This document shows, in pieces, positions 1-10,152 of a stretch of DNA of 64,000 nucleotides; the first letter of the stretch is position 1, and each line of letters starts with the position of its first letter. The notes under the pieces are model-generated. The model was given only the letters and a program-made list of their open reading frames with translations, had not been told where the DNA came from and ran no database searches. Both the position numbers and the translations under genes were made by a program. Source of the stretch: Acidicapsa dinghuensis (lineage in GTDB: Bacteria; Acidobacteriota; Terriglobia; Terriglobales; Acidobacteriaceae); assembly GCF_025685685.1 (NCBI RefSeq), contig NZ_JAGSYH010000003.1, positions 186,001 to 250,000 on the forward strand. The letters are read 5' to 3'.

Positions 1-2
1 CT

Positions 3-641
3 ACAGCTAATGACATGACACCAAAGCGTTCACTCCATTCGGAGCGATTGGAAGTCGTAGCGGCTACGGTGAAAGCTACCGGCGCAAAACGAGTGCTTGA
101 CCTGGGCTGCGGTGAGGGCAAACTTCTCCGTCTTCTTTTGGCTGAGCCTCAAATCGAGTTCATCCTTGGTATGGATGTCTCGTACCGCTCACTCGAAAGA
201 GCCAAAGAGCTTCTTCGTCTTGACGGTATGCCGGAACGTCAGCGCCAACGCATCGATTTGATTCAGGGTTCACTCACGTACAGAGATAAGCGACTAAGTG
301 GCTTTGACGTTGCTGCCATTGTCGAAGTCATCGAGCATCTTGATGCTGCAAGGTTGGCGACCTTCGAGCGGATCGTGTTTGAATTTGCGCGTCCACAGCA
401 TGTGGTGCTCACAACCCCAAACGCCGAGTACAACGCCGTATTTGAAAAGCTCCACGCTGGCGAATTCCGGCACGACGATCATCGCTTTGAATGGTCACGG
501 AAGCAGTTTGAGGATTGGGCAAACCCTTTGGCGGAGCGGTTTGGATATCAAGTACGCTTCGAACTTGTCGGCCCTGTCGAGGAGCAATACGGAGCACCGA
601 CTCAGATGGCAGTATTCGCGAGAAAGGAGGTAACGCAGTGA
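3..641 (+). CDS. hen1: Hen1-type 3' terminal RNA ribose 2'-O-methyltransferase (5' end outside window)
   Basis: SAM-dependent methyltransferase domain of bacterial Hen1, which methylates the 2'-OH of the 3'-terminal ribose of a cleaved RNA before Pnkp seals it, so the repaired site resists a second cut. Numbered from the ATG at 15, the SAM loop is VLDLGCGEG (27-35) and the metal centre is E104, E107, H108 (EVIEH) plus H153 in RHDDHRFEW, the Hen1-specific set. The frame is open to the window edge and the visible part is only the C-terminal half of a full-length bacterial Hen1, so the N-terminal ligase-activating domain should lie upstream; ATG 15 is therefore probably internal. The stop overlaps the GTG start of pnkp, indicating translational coupling. 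Family assignment is firm; the true start is not visible. Confidence 0.93.
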   Translation, partial: TANDMTPKRSLHSERLEVVAATVKATGAKRVLDLGCGEGKLLRLLLAEPQIEFILGMDVSYRSLERAKELLRLDGMPERQRQRIDLIQGSLTYRDKRLSGFDVAAIVEVIEHLDAARLATFERIVFEFARPQHVVLTTPNAEYNAVFEKLHAGEFRHDDHRFEWSRKQFEDWANPLAERFGYQVRFELVGPVEEQYGAPTQMAVFARKEVTQ

Positions 642-3193
642 ACATCAGCATCCCAGAACTATCACTCGTCCTCCTGGTCGGGCCGTCAGGATCGGGCAAA
701 TCCACATTCGCGCGAAAGCACTTTCTTCCAACAGAGGTCATCTCGTCGGATTTCTGCAGAGCCCTTATCTCTGACGATGAAAACGATCAGTCAGCGACAA
801 GCGATGCGTTTGATGTACTGCACACGTTGGTGAGGAAGCGGCTGGCTCGCGGCAAGCTCGTTGTCGTGGATGCGACGAACGTTCAGCCGGAAGCTCGAAA
901 ATCTCTAATTGCATTGGCGAAGGAGTTTCATGTCTTTGCGGAAGCAATTGTTTTTGATCTCCCGGAACGGCTCTGCCAGGATTGGAACAAGATTCGCCCG
1001 GATCGACAGTTCGGGCCTCACGTCATCCACAATCAGCTCCAACAACTGCGCAAGTCTATGCGGGGATTGGAGCGTGAAGGTATTCGGCACATTTTCAAGC
1101 TGTCCTCGCCGGAAGAAGTCGATTCTGTCACGATGGATCGCCATCTTCTTTGGAACAACAAGAAGAGCGAGAATGGACCTTTCGACATCATCGGCGATGT
1201 ACATGGCTGCTTTGACGAACTCGTAGAACTGATGTCGAAGTTGGGATACGAGGTCACTGCGACGAATGAAACATACGCGGTTACATCTCCTGCTGGACGC
1301 AAGCTCGTCTTCGTAGGCGACCTCGTTGACCGTGGGCCTGGCACGGTGCAGGTTCTCCGGCTCGTGTCTGCAATGGTTGAATGGGACCAAGCATTCTGTG
1401 TGCCCGGAAACCATGACATCAAGCTCGTTCGCGCACTACGCGGTAGGGATGTGAAGCGTACTCACGGCCTGGCTGAAACGATGGAACAGCTTGAGGGGGA
1501 AACTCAGGAGTTTCGGAACCACGTTTCGAAGTTCCTCGATGGCCTGGTGAGTCACTACGTCTTTGACAATGGAAATCTTGTGGTTGCTCATGCTGGCCTG
1601 AAGGAGTCCATGCAGGGACGCGGCTCCGGAGCTGTCCGTGAGTTTGCGCTCTTCGGCGAGACGACAGGTGAGACGGATGAGTTTGGCCTTCCTGTGCGTT
1701 ACAACTGGGCCGCGGACTATCGCGGTAAGGCTCTCGTCATGTACGGCCACACGCCTGTGCCGGAGCCGCTCTCACTCAACAACACGATCAACATCGATAC
1801 CGGATGCGTATTTGGTGGCAAGCTCACTGCCTTTCGCTATCCCGAGCGCGAGATTGTCTCGGTCGCTGCGCATAAGACGTATTACGAACCCGCACGCCCT
1901 TTCTTGCCAGAGATAACACAACAGGAACGTGACACGCAGCAGATTCATGATGACGTGCTCGATATCGAAGATGTTGTCGGCAAGCGGCTAATCGACACGC
2001 GGCTGCTTCCGAAGATTACGATCCGCGAAGAGAATGCGATTGCAGCTCTCGAAGTCATGAGCCGTTTCGCCTGCGATCCGAAGTGGCTTATCTACCTACC
2101 ACCCACCATGTCTCCGTCTGAGACAAGCCAGCGTACTGACCTTTTGGAGCATCCCGACGAAGCATTCGCTTTCTATCGCAAGGAAGGTATTTCCACGGTG
2201 GTCTGCGAACAGAAGCACATGGGCTCCCGCGCGGTAGTTGTGGTTTGCAAGGATGAGAGCGTGTCGTTGAAGCGCTTCGGTGTCGTGGAGCCTTCACTCG
2301 GTGTGGTCTACACGCGCACCGGACGTAGGTTCTTCGAGGACGCTGCGCTTGAGAAGGCATTCCTTGAACGAGTGCGTGATGCTGCATCAGGTGCAGATTT
2401 GTGGAACCGCCTGGGTACGGACTGGCTTTGCCTAGATTGTGAACTCATGCCTTGGTCTGCGAAAGCTCAGGAACTCCTCCAGAAGCAATACGCTCCAGTA
2501 GGCAATGCTGGTGTGAAGACGCTCCACGCTGAGGTGGAATCTCTGCAAACAGCCAATGGCCGGATACCAGGCCTGGAAACACTGATGCAAAGAACGCGAG
2601 ACCGGCTTGGAGCGGTTAAGAGTTACGTCCGCGAATATAGGCAGTATTGCTGGCCTGTAAAGGGATTAGCTGATCTCAAGCTGGCCCCGTTTCATTTGCT
2701 GGCAAGCGAAGGCGCTGTCCATACAGATAAGCCGCACACATGGCACATGGAAACTTTGGCTGATCTCTGCAAGCAGGACTCTGAGGTTCTGCTTACGACT
2801 CCATATCGGGTTGTCGATCTGGCCGATACTGCAAGCTGTGACGATGCTGTCGCGTGGTGGACTGAAATGACTTCCCATGGTCGTGAAGGAATGGTGGTGA
2901 AGCCCTTGGACTTCATCAGTAGGGGCCGTCGAGGTGTCACGCAGCCCGCGATGAAGTGCCGTGGCCCGGAATACCTGGGAATCATATACGGCCCCGAATA
3001 CCTCTTGCCCGGCAATCTTGAACGTCTGCGTTCGCGAGCCGTCGGAGCTAAACGCTCTCTCGCTTTCCGTGAGTTCTCACTAGGTATAGAAGCGCTGGAG
3101 CGCTTCGTCCGACGTGAGCCACTCAGGAAGACTCACGAATGTGTGTTTGGAGTTTTGGCTCTCGAAAGTGAGCCCATCGATCCACGTCTATAG
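638..3193 (+). CDS. pnkp: Pnkp: polynucleotide kinase / 2',3'-phosphatase / RNA ligase
   Basis: Trifunctional RNA-repair enzyme of 851 residues, the usual family length. Three modules are readable: an N-terminal P-loop kinase (GPSGSGKST around 15-23, K21/S22), a central calcineurin-type phosphatase (GDVHGC with D187 and H189, GDLVDRG, GNHD, AHAG, YGHTP) and a C-terminal ligase/adenylyltransferase with KHMGSR, catalytic Lys near 526. GTG 638 is chosen because AAGGAGG lies at 624-630 and the GTG overlaps the hen1 stop as GTGA; an in-frame upstream start would place about 40 unrelated residues inside hen1. The enzyme heals 2',3'-cyclic phosphate and 5'-OH ends, and its ligase step depends on Hen1. 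The pair is the known bacterial counter to ribotoxin cleavage of tRNA. No repressor or toxin gene is visible beside it. Confidence 0.95.
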   Translation: MNISIPELSLVLLVGPSGSGKSTFARKHFLPTEVISSDFCRALISDDENDQSATSDAFDVLHTLVRKRLARGKLVVVDATNVQPEARKSLIALAKEFHVFAEAIVFDLPERLCQDWNKIRPDRQFGPHVIHNQLQQLRKSMRGLEREGIRHIFKLSSPEEVDSVTMDRHLLWNNKKSENGPFDIIGDVHGCFDELVELMSKLGYEVTATNETYAVTSPAGRKLVFVGDLVDRGPGTVQVLRLVSAMVEWDQAFCVPGNHDIKLVRALRGRDVKRTHGLAETMEQLEGETQEFRNHVSKFLDGLVSHYVFDNGNLVVAHAGLKESMQGRGSGAVREFALFGETTGETDEFGLPVRYNWAADYRGKALVMYGHTPVPEPLSLNNTINIDTGCVFGGKLTAFRYPEREIVSVAAHKTYYEPARPFLPEITQQERDTQQIHDDVLDIEDVVGKRLIDTRLLPKITIREENAIAALEVMSRFACDPKWLIYLPPTMSPSETSQRTDLLEHPDEAFAFYRKEGISTVVCEQKHMGSRAVVVVCKDESVSLKRFGVVEPSLGVVYTRTGRRFFEDAALEKAFLERVRDAASGADLWNRLGTDWLCLDCELMPWSAKAQELLQKQYAPVGNAGVKTLHAEVESLQTANGRIPGLETLMQRTRDRLGAVKSYVREYRQYCWPVKGLADLKLAPFHLLASEGAVHTDKPHTWHMETLADLCKQDSEVLLTTPYRVVDLADTASCDDAVAWWTEMTSHGREGMVVKPLDFISRGRRGVTQPAMKCRGPEYLGIIYGPEYLLPGNLERLRSRAVGAKRSLAFREFSLGIEALERFVRREPLRKTHECVFGVLALESEPIDPRL

Positions 3194-3386
3194 ACGGAAA
3201 GCCTAACGTTTCCAGTAAGCCCGATTTTGTTGGAGCCAGTTGGCGGATTACTCCCTATAAACGCCGTTCAGTTCACCAATGAGTCCACGTTCCCGCCAAA
3301 GTCACATTTTTGGAAACTTCGCGCTGGCCCCAAAACTTACGCTTAGTGAGGCAGATTGGGGGAATAAGGGTGCGTCACTTGAAAGA

Positions 3387-3520
3387 GCACGGCTTCAGCC
3401 GTGCCGTTAAATCCAATCAAATCCATGGGGCTTCAGTCCCAGAGAAACGCCTCTAATCCGGTTGATAACCAGCTCCTCCACTGCTCACGGGTGCCCCCGG
3501 TCTAGCCCTTGAGACCGGGG
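3387..3520. repeat. Group of three palindromic hairpins between pnkp and dnaK
   Basis: Three hairpins lie in the 479-bp gap between pnkp and dnaK: GCACGGCT-TC-AGCCGTGC at 3387-3404 (8-bp perfect stem), GGGGCT-TC-AGTCCC at 3427-3440 (one G-T wobble) and CCCCGGTCT/AGACCGGGG at 3495-3520 with an 8-base loop. The first two belong to the same class as the array at 18001-18365, read from the other strand. No gene is seen in 3194-3672; the rest of the gap is plain intergenic DNA. Confidence 0.75.
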
Positions 3521-3597
3521 AATCACCCCCTCACCCCAAAATCCCTCCCAAAACGGTTCGCCAGACCCTCCTATGATCGAAATAAACTAAAGCATCC

Positions 3598-3625
3598 TTG
3601 ACAACAACTCACTCATCTATAACAC
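3598..3625 (+). promoter_or_regulatory. Possible dnaK promoter
   Basis: TTGACA at 3598-3603 is followed by TATAACAC at 3618-3625. The spacing is 14-16 bases depending on how the -10 is placed, shorter than ideal for sigma-70. No CIRCE inverted repeat and no convincing heat-shock sigma site were found nearby. Low confidence. Confidence 0.3.
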
Positions 3626-3672
3626 TGGAACCGTATAAAAAGTTCGAAATCTACAGGCAGGTAACCCCCAAC

Positions 3673-5592
<1,920 letters not shown>

Positions 5593-5633
5593 GCGGAACC
5601 GGCGCAGTTAGTGGCGCTGGCTAAGTTAGAGAG

Positions 5634-5667
5634 GGCGGATTGCGAAAGCAGTCCGCCTTTTTGTTTT
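5634..5667 (+). terminator. Rho-independent terminator of dnaK
   Basis: A 10-bp stem, GGCGGATTGC/GCAGTCCGCC with one wobble, closes a GAAA tetraloop (5644-5647) and is followed by TTTTTGTTTTG. It starts 42 bases after the dnaK stop. Confidence 0.92.
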
Positions 5668-5731
5668 GCTCCACGTGGAGCAATTTTTCTTCCGCCATCC
5701 TGCATGATCGCGGATTGCTCCTCGTGGAACA
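5667..5731. promoter_or_regulatory. Two parS-like 16-bp palindromes
   Basis: TGCTCCACGTGGAGCA at 5667-5682 is a perfect palindrome, and TGCTCCTCGTGGAACA at 5716-5731 is a near copy, 49 bp apart start to start. Both resemble the bacterial ParB site (consensus TGTTTCACGTGAAACA). The first is also followed by AATTTTTCTT, so it could instead be a second terminator for dnaK. No parA or parB gene is in the window. Function is unproven. Confidence 0.35.
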
Positions 5732-5871
5732 TTCTGCTTCTGGGCGATGAGGGCTGAGAGGCTGTGTCAAGGGACGCTTCCTGCAAGTTACTAACTCGGT
5801 TAGTGATGTTTTTGCGTGGAATTATGGGTGTTTGTGCATAGGTTTACGTGTTGCGTTGAATTTATAGCTGT

Positions 5872-5888
5872 TGTGTTATGTTCACACA
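5872..5888. promoter_or_regulatory. Inverted repeat before the lone XRE gene
   Basis: TGTGTTATGTTCACACA, a TGTG/CACA dyad, ends two bases before the ATG at 5891. XRE regulators commonly bind such dyads at their own promoter, so an autoregulatory operator is plausible. A sigma-70-like -10 (TGTTAT) overlaps it. Confidence 0.35.
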
Positions 5889-5890
5889 CG

Positions 5891-6190
5891 ATGACGATGA
5901 CAAAGCAGGAACGGGATGAGCGGGATGCGGCCTTTGAACAACTGATAGAAGAGATGCGGCAGGAGCACTTGCAGCGGCGCAAAGCTCCTGACAGCGCGCT
6001 GTATCGAGAGCTGCGCGAAAGGCGAAAGAGGCTGGGATGGACGCAGGCTGAGCTGGCTCGGCGGGTTGGGACGACGCAAACTGGGATTGCGCGGCTGGAG
6101 CGCGGGCAAATTATGCCTCGATTACGAACACTGCATAAGCTGGCTGAGGTGATGGGAGTGAAGCTAGTCGTCCGGTTAGAAGTGGATTGA
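5891..6190 (+). CDS. Small XRE-family HTH protein, antitoxin-like
   Basis: A 99-residue protein with a charged helical N-terminus (1-45) and an XRE/Cro helix-turn-helix in the C-terminal half: ELRERRKRLGWTQAELARRVGTTQTGIARLERGQ. HigA-type antitoxins and small autorepressors have this layout. ATG 5891 is preferred because translating further upstream adds a Cys-rich stretch with no similarity to the family. No toxin gene is found directly upstream or downstream, so it is either an orphan antitoxin or a stand-alone repressor that might control the following accessory genes; it ends 28 bases before the next gene on the same strand. Confidence 0.75.
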   Translation: MTMTKQERDERDAAFEQLIEEMRQEHLQRRKAPDSALYRELRERRKRLGWTQAELARRVGTTQTGIARLERGQIMPRLRTLHKLAEVMGVKLVVRLEVD

Positions 6191-6218
6191 AGTCGCGCCG
6201 CACTGTGGGTAGAATGCT

Positions 6219-7247
6219 TTGCAAACCGCTGAACATGCTGAGGCCAGCTTGAAAGTAGTAGCAGCTACACTGGACGATCTATTACATGAAGTATTCCGCC
6301 GGTTACTGGCTACCGGCAGACCTGTGGTAGCATCCAGAGGCCCAAACTTAGAAAAGACTGGGGCGCTCCTTGAACTGATCAATCCTCGCGCCCGGATGAG
6401 CAGGACTGAGTCTCGCTGCCTGCTTTTCAGCGCTCTAGGTGAGCTTCTTTGGTATTTGTCAGGTAGTAACGATCTAGCTTTTATTAAATATTACATTCCA
6501 GACTATCCCGAAGATGGTCCTGGCATTTCGACTGTTCGCGCGGCTTATGGACCACGTTTCGAAGAGAAGATCGACTGGGTGATTGATGCCCTACGAGCCA
6601 AGCCCAATTCAAGGCGAATCGTAATTCCAATCTACGAACCCATAGATTGCAATCTGGATCACGCGGAGGTTCCTTGCACATGTACGCTCCAGTTTCTTTT
6701 GCATGATGACCGTCTGGAGTTGCTCGCACATATGCGTTCCAATGACGCATTCAAAGGGTTGCCGGGGGATATATTTTCATTCACAATGATTCAGGAATTG
6801 GTCGGGCGTGCGTTAGGTGTTGAGATCGGGAGGTACAAGCATTTTGTGGGAAGCCTTCATCTCTACGACGAGGATCAACAAAAAGCACGAAACTTCATCG
6901 ATGAAGGCTGGCAGAGCAAGGCCTCGATGCCTCTCATGCCTCTCGGAGATCAGCGACCTAATCTCGGGCAGTTATTGATACTAGAGGAGGGAATTCGGAA
7001 CGGTCTAAACCCGGAAACTCCAACCGCACTGCCTGACTACTGGAAAAATTTGGCATATTTACTAAAGATCTATCGTGCTGACAGGGATAAAGCTCCAGCA
7101 CAAAGAGTGAGGACCTTACGGGCAAAGATGAGCAATTTGGTTTTTGCGCCGTATATCGACAAGCGCCAGCGAAGCGCGGAAAAACGAGATGCGGAATTGC
7201 CGCGTCCAACACCGACGCAGCTTTTTACTAATCCAACGAATGAATGA
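6219..7247 (+). CDS. Thymidylate-synthase-family pyrimidine (hydroxy)methyltransferase, dCMP-type signature
   Basis: A 342-residue protein with the thymidylate synthase fold. Visible landmarks are GELLWYLSGSND (74-85), SRR (131-133, phosphate-binding arginines), nucleophile C153 in VPCTC, R173-S174 and D176 in MRSNDAFKGLPGD, and the H214/Y216 pair in SLHLY. The residue equivalent to E. coli ThyA Asn177, which reads the uracil ring, is Asp184; the same exchange occurs in phage dCMP hydroxymethylases and switches ThyA towards dCMP. His147 next to the nucleophile is Thr. I infer a dCMP- or modified-pyrimidine-directed enzyme rather than the housekeeping ThyA. The start is uncertain: TTG 6219 and TTG 6249 are both possible. 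The gene overlaps the next by 8 bases, indicating a two-gene unit. Confidence 0.72.
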   Translation: MQTAEHAEASLKVVAATLDDLLHEVFRRLLATGRPVVASRGPNLEKTGALLELINPRARMSRTESRCLLFSALGELLWYLSGSNDLAFIKYYIPDYPEDGPGISTVRAAYGPRFEEKIDWVIDALRAKPNSRRIVIPIYEPIDCNLDHAEVPCTCTLQFLLHDDRLELLAHMRSNDAFKGLPGDIFSFTMIQELVGRALGVEIGRYKHFVGSLHLYDEDQQKARNFIDEGWQSKASMPLMPLGDQRPNLGQLLILEEGIRNGLNPETPTALPDYWKNLAYLLKIYRADRDKAPAQRVRTLRAKMSNLVFAPYIDKRQRSAEKRDAELPRPTPTQLFTNPTNE

Positions 7248-8190
7248 CATGAGAACTGAAGACAGAGCCCTTGGAAAGCAACTATCGACTGATCTGCGAA
7301 GGTATTCAGAGGAAATCGAAAGGCTTCCTGGCATCGAAGACGATGCTGCGCTAAACACGTTTATCTTCCAAGTCATCGAGAGCATCAGGAGAATTCGCTT
7401 CATCGAAGAAGTTGCGAAACGAGATATTTCTTCCGAACGAAGGAATCCAGCCAGTGAGCTCTTCGATCCTATTCGTGCCGCAATATTAGAGAAACGGGCG
7501 GGCAATTTCGAAGAGGCATGCTGGTTGGTCTTCCTGTTTACTCACTTCGGCAAGAATCTCAGGAGCGGATATAGGCTATTAAGGGATGTGTATGGAAGGT
7601 TAGGCGAGTATCCTCGATGGACTTGGGATGAAACTAGAAACGACGCTTTCGGTTTTCGTCGTTGGTTGGATGCGAATTTGACTGAATTGCGTTCCGGAGC
7701 TGTGCATCGTGCTTTTGGTAATCACCGTAAGTATCAGAGCCTTGATCCTTGGAAAGCAAATGGGACTGGAGCAGCGATAGAGAGCTATGTCATATGGGTG
7801 ATGGGTTACGGTTCACATCAGGAACTTTTTCAGGTTGCTGCTAAAACCACTCACGATGATTCTGAGAAAAGCTTCCGGTATCTTTATGAATCGATGACCG
7901 CGGTAATCTCTTTCGGGAGGACGGCACGATTTGACTATCTCTCAATGATCGGCAAGCTAAAGTTAGCGAATATACGCCCAGATTCGGTGCATTTAGGATC
8001 AGCGACTGGACCGGTTGATGGCGCCAGCCTGCTCTTCGGCGGTTCGCAAAAAATGGATATCACCAGAAAACAGCTTGAAACATCTGCAGATCAACTCTCT
8101 GAATATCTCCACCTTGACAAACAGATAATGGAGGACAGTCTATGCAATTGGCAAAAAAGTCCCACTGTTCCTATCGCATTTAGAGGTTAA
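7240..8190 (+). CDS. Probable alpha-glutamyl/putrescinyl thymine pyrophosphorylase clade 3-like protein
   Basis: A 316-residue protein without a signal peptide or membrane segment, starting at ATG 7240 inside the end of the preceding gene. From memory, the order of blocks (FEEACWLVFLFTHFGKN, then PRWTWDETRNDAFGFRRWL, then AFGNHRKYQSL, then GTGAAIESYVIW) matches the aGPT-Pplase clade 3 family, a helix-hairpin-helix-derived family predicted by comparative genomics to act in DNA base hypermodification. The preceding thymidylate-synthase-family enzyme would supply a modified nucleotide, which makes the pairing meaningful. Biochemistry of clade 3 is, as far as I know, untested. The family call is by recollection of motifs only; an uncharacterised protein in a DNA-modification or defence context is the safe statement. 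The 3' end overlaps the convergent gene by 11 bp. Confidence 0.55.
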   Translation: MNDMRTEDRALGKQLSTDLRRYSEEIERLPGIEDDAALNTFIFQVIESIRRIRFIEEVAKRDISSERRNPASELFDPIRAAILEKRAGNFEEACWLVFLFTHFGKNLRSGYRLLRDVYGRLGEYPRWTWDETRNDAFGFRRWLDANLTELRSGAVHRAFGNHRKYQSLDPWKANGTGAAIESYVIWVMGYGSHQELFQVAAKTTHDDSEKSFRYLYESMTAVISFGRTARFDYLSMIGKLKLANIRPDSVHLGSATGPVDGASLLFGGSQKMDITRKQLETSADQLSEYLHLDKQIMEDSLCNWQKSPTVPIAFRG

Positions 8191-9262
8191 GCTCTTCTGC
8201 CAAATAGCGAACCTTCATCAGATTGTATGAGCCGTGATTAATTTTTTTATTATGTTGAAGCTGGCCAACAATTAGCCCGGCGGATACGCGACAACGGCGG
8301 GCAAAGCGAGCTATTGAGAACTTGTTTGGATGGAGTGCCATTAATTCACCGCGACCGAGCGGATCTAGAATGACGTCCTGAGCAAACGCGTTGGCTTCCT
8401 CTTCAATAGCTGACGATTCAGCTTCTTTTTCTTCCACGCAAGCTTCATTTGTATGCAGAACAAGATGCCCAGCCTCATGAAAAAACGAGAACCAAAACTG
8501 GTCATCCGACAAGAATCTCGCGCTCAACAAAAGGAGCGCGGTACCGCTTTCGAGTAGATGAGTTGCTCCACTGGCCGCGCACCCTGACACGCAACGAGCG
8601 ACAACAACTGCAACACCGTGTTTTGCGCACTCTTGCTGTAGAACCGGAATGAAGTGGCGAGGGCTCTTTTCAGGAGTAAGGTTTTTTATTTCTTGTAGGC
8701 TCTTTCTGAAGCCGACTTTGTCAAAGGCACCACAGTTCATCTCTTCTGCAATAATTTCACCGTGTCGAATCCAAGCCGTTGTCGAGCCGACACTATTCTC
8801 AAAGCTTGCCGACGTTCGGAATTTGGTATGCCCCAATCTGGCTTGATAGTTTTCCCGCCATTCAGTCAAATTTGAAACACCGAAAAACTCAAGTAGCTCT
8901 TCTGCTACTTCACCCGACGAAGGCCTTACAAGCCAACCGGCCTTGACCATTTGATTTAGCGGAAAGGAACGAGACCAGCGCGTGAGTTCCGGCGTGGCAA
9001 GTTCAATCGCTTTCAGACTTGCATGATACTGCTTATCTCGCTCAAGCCAGAAGCGAGGCGTCGATCCCATCACAGCCGCAAGGCGCTTCGCTAATTCTGA
9101 GGAGATATGGAGTTTTCCCGCAAGAAGACCTTTTAGTTCATCCTCGCGTATCGCGAGTGAATCTTGAACATATGCCGATGACAAGCCCCGAGCGCTGATG
9201 ATGGCCCGCATTGTTTCTCCAGGAGCCGATGCCCAGTTCGGTTGGAAAGTCCCGTCAGTCAT
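8180..9262 (-). CDS. XRE regulator / antitoxin fused to ImmA/IrrE metallopeptidase domain
   Basis: 360 residues. The N-terminal 10-80 is a HigA-like helix-turn-helix (ISARGLSSAYVQDSLAIREDELKGLLAGK...). The C-terminal half carries a zinc-peptidase motif HEAGH (262-266) with a downstream acidic segment EEEANAFAQDVI (287-298) typical of ImmA/IrrE. Such fusions act as antitoxins or as repressors removed by proteolysis. Its ATG lies inside the 3' end of the preceding small gene (8-bp overlap), the usual order of HigB-HigA type modules with the toxin first. It converges on the base-modification-like gene at 7240-8190. Confidence 0.82.
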   Translation of the reverse strand: MTDGTFQPNWASAPGETMRAIISARGLSSAYVQDSLAIREDELKGLLAGKLHISSELAKRLAAVMGSTPRFWLERDKQYHASLKAIELATPELTRWSRSFPLNQMVKAGWLVRPSSGEVAEELLEFFGVSNLTEWRENYQARLGHTKFRTSASFENSVGSTTAWIRHGEIIAEEMNCGAFDKVGFRKSLQEIKNLTPEKSPRHFIPVLQQECAKHGVAVVVARCVSGCAASGATHLLESGTALLLLSARFLSDDQFWFSFFHEAGHLVLHTNEACVEEKEAESSAIEEEANAFAQDVILDPLGRGELMALHPNKFSIARFARRCRVSAGLIVGQLQHNKKINHGSYNLMKVRYLAEELNL

Positions 9263-9581
9263 TGTTCACCACGACGTCAATCATTTTGATTCTGCTCACC
9301 CCATGCCACTTTGTAGTCTGATGCGGCGGTGCTTGCCGATCACGTAGGTGGTTTGATTCGAATAGTGCATATCCTGAGGCACCCAATGGTATTAAAAAGC
9401 GCTTTGGATGATCGTCCAGAAGCGTGAAGCCAAGAGGCAGTTCTGTTGGGCTTCTTGCGGCCAAAAGATCAGCCAAACGAGCGTGAAGGGCTGCAGCAAC
9501 TAAAACGCCTAGCTTGCGAACCGCATGACGCTTGCTCTCCGACAATCTCCGCAACGCTTTTGTAGAGAAGGAAATGATCAA
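9255..9581 (-). CDS. RelE/HigB-like toxin (putative)
   Basis: A 108-residue basic protein with the features of the RelE/HigB/ParE fold: an N-terminal helical region rich in Arg/Lys/Ala (STKALRRLSESKRHAVRKLG) and a C-terminal strand ending SRIKMIDVVVNND, comparable to the 'I..I.I.D.H' end of the superfamily. The best start is TTG 9581 (no ATG fits). It overlaps the XRE-ImmA gene, so the pair is most likely a toxin-antitoxin module. If it is a toxin, it would probably act as a translation-dependent mRNA endonuclease. Sequence evidence is moderate and the arrangement adds weight. Confidence 0.6.
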   Translation of the reverse strand: MIISFSTKALRRLSESKRHAVRKLGVLVAAALHARLADLLAARSPTELPLGFTLLDDHPKRFLIPLGASGYALFESNHLRDRQAPPHQTTKWHGVSRIKMIDVVVNND

Positions 9582-9820
9582 GGTTCTTCGGCAACATGCG
9601 TGGGTACATCCGTGTTCTAGCAGTCTATGAAATTCTCTTGCAAGAGCAATCGCAAATGACGTGCAAAAGCTGGTACCAAACTAAAAATCCATTATAGCGA
9701 ACAAAAGGCGAATAAGCGGAGGTTGCGGCAAGATTTTTCGTCAAATCTAGTCATGCGAAAGGGTTGCCGGAAGGTTGGTCATCAAACATGAGGACTTGGG
9801 CCAAGAATGTACGGTGTTTT

Positions 9821-9913
9821 TCCAACGGCCCATGGCTAAAGTCACTTCTATGTTCAGCCTTGACTTCAGCAGCCTGAAGGCTGCAGCTCCCTCCGGTTCG
9901 TGCTGCGCACGAA
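9821..9913. repeat. Dispersed intergenic repeat, copy A
   Basis: This 93-bp stretch matches 16461-16553 without gaps at about 84 of 93 positions. It contains the hairpin GCAGCCTGAAGGCTGC (9869-9884) and GGCT-AA-AGTC, and ends with CTCCGGTTCGTGCTGCGCAC. Weaker similarity extends about 30 bases upstream. The rest of 9582-10152 has no gene I can support; it holds several GGGGCACCC-like boxes (9976-9985, 10075-10084) typical of intergenic repeats. Confidence 0.8.
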
Positions 9914-10152
9914 TAGGGTGTTTGAACTGCGGGCATTTGCTATCCCACTCTTTCTACTAAGAACATAGAAAGGATGGGGCACCCGTAAAGTTTTGGTGAT
10001 TTGAAAATGGAACGACGACAGGGTGCGACTGGCATTGGTGGTACCCACATCTGCGCAAAAACGTGCGTAGATAGGGGGCACCCGCATTTGTGGTGGATTC
10101 TGGTGAGTGAGACTTAGGCCACCCGGCAAATGGAGTAGAGAATTGCGCTGCG

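Noticed and set aside
3540..3672. CIRCE or heat-shock operator before dnaK
   Set aside because: No 9-base inverted repeat of the GCACTC/GAGTGC type is present.
3598..3672. 25-residue N-terminal extension of DnaK
   Set aside because: The family start [14 protein letters not shown] fits ATG 3673; the extension has no similarity to DnaK and overlaps promoter-like sequence.
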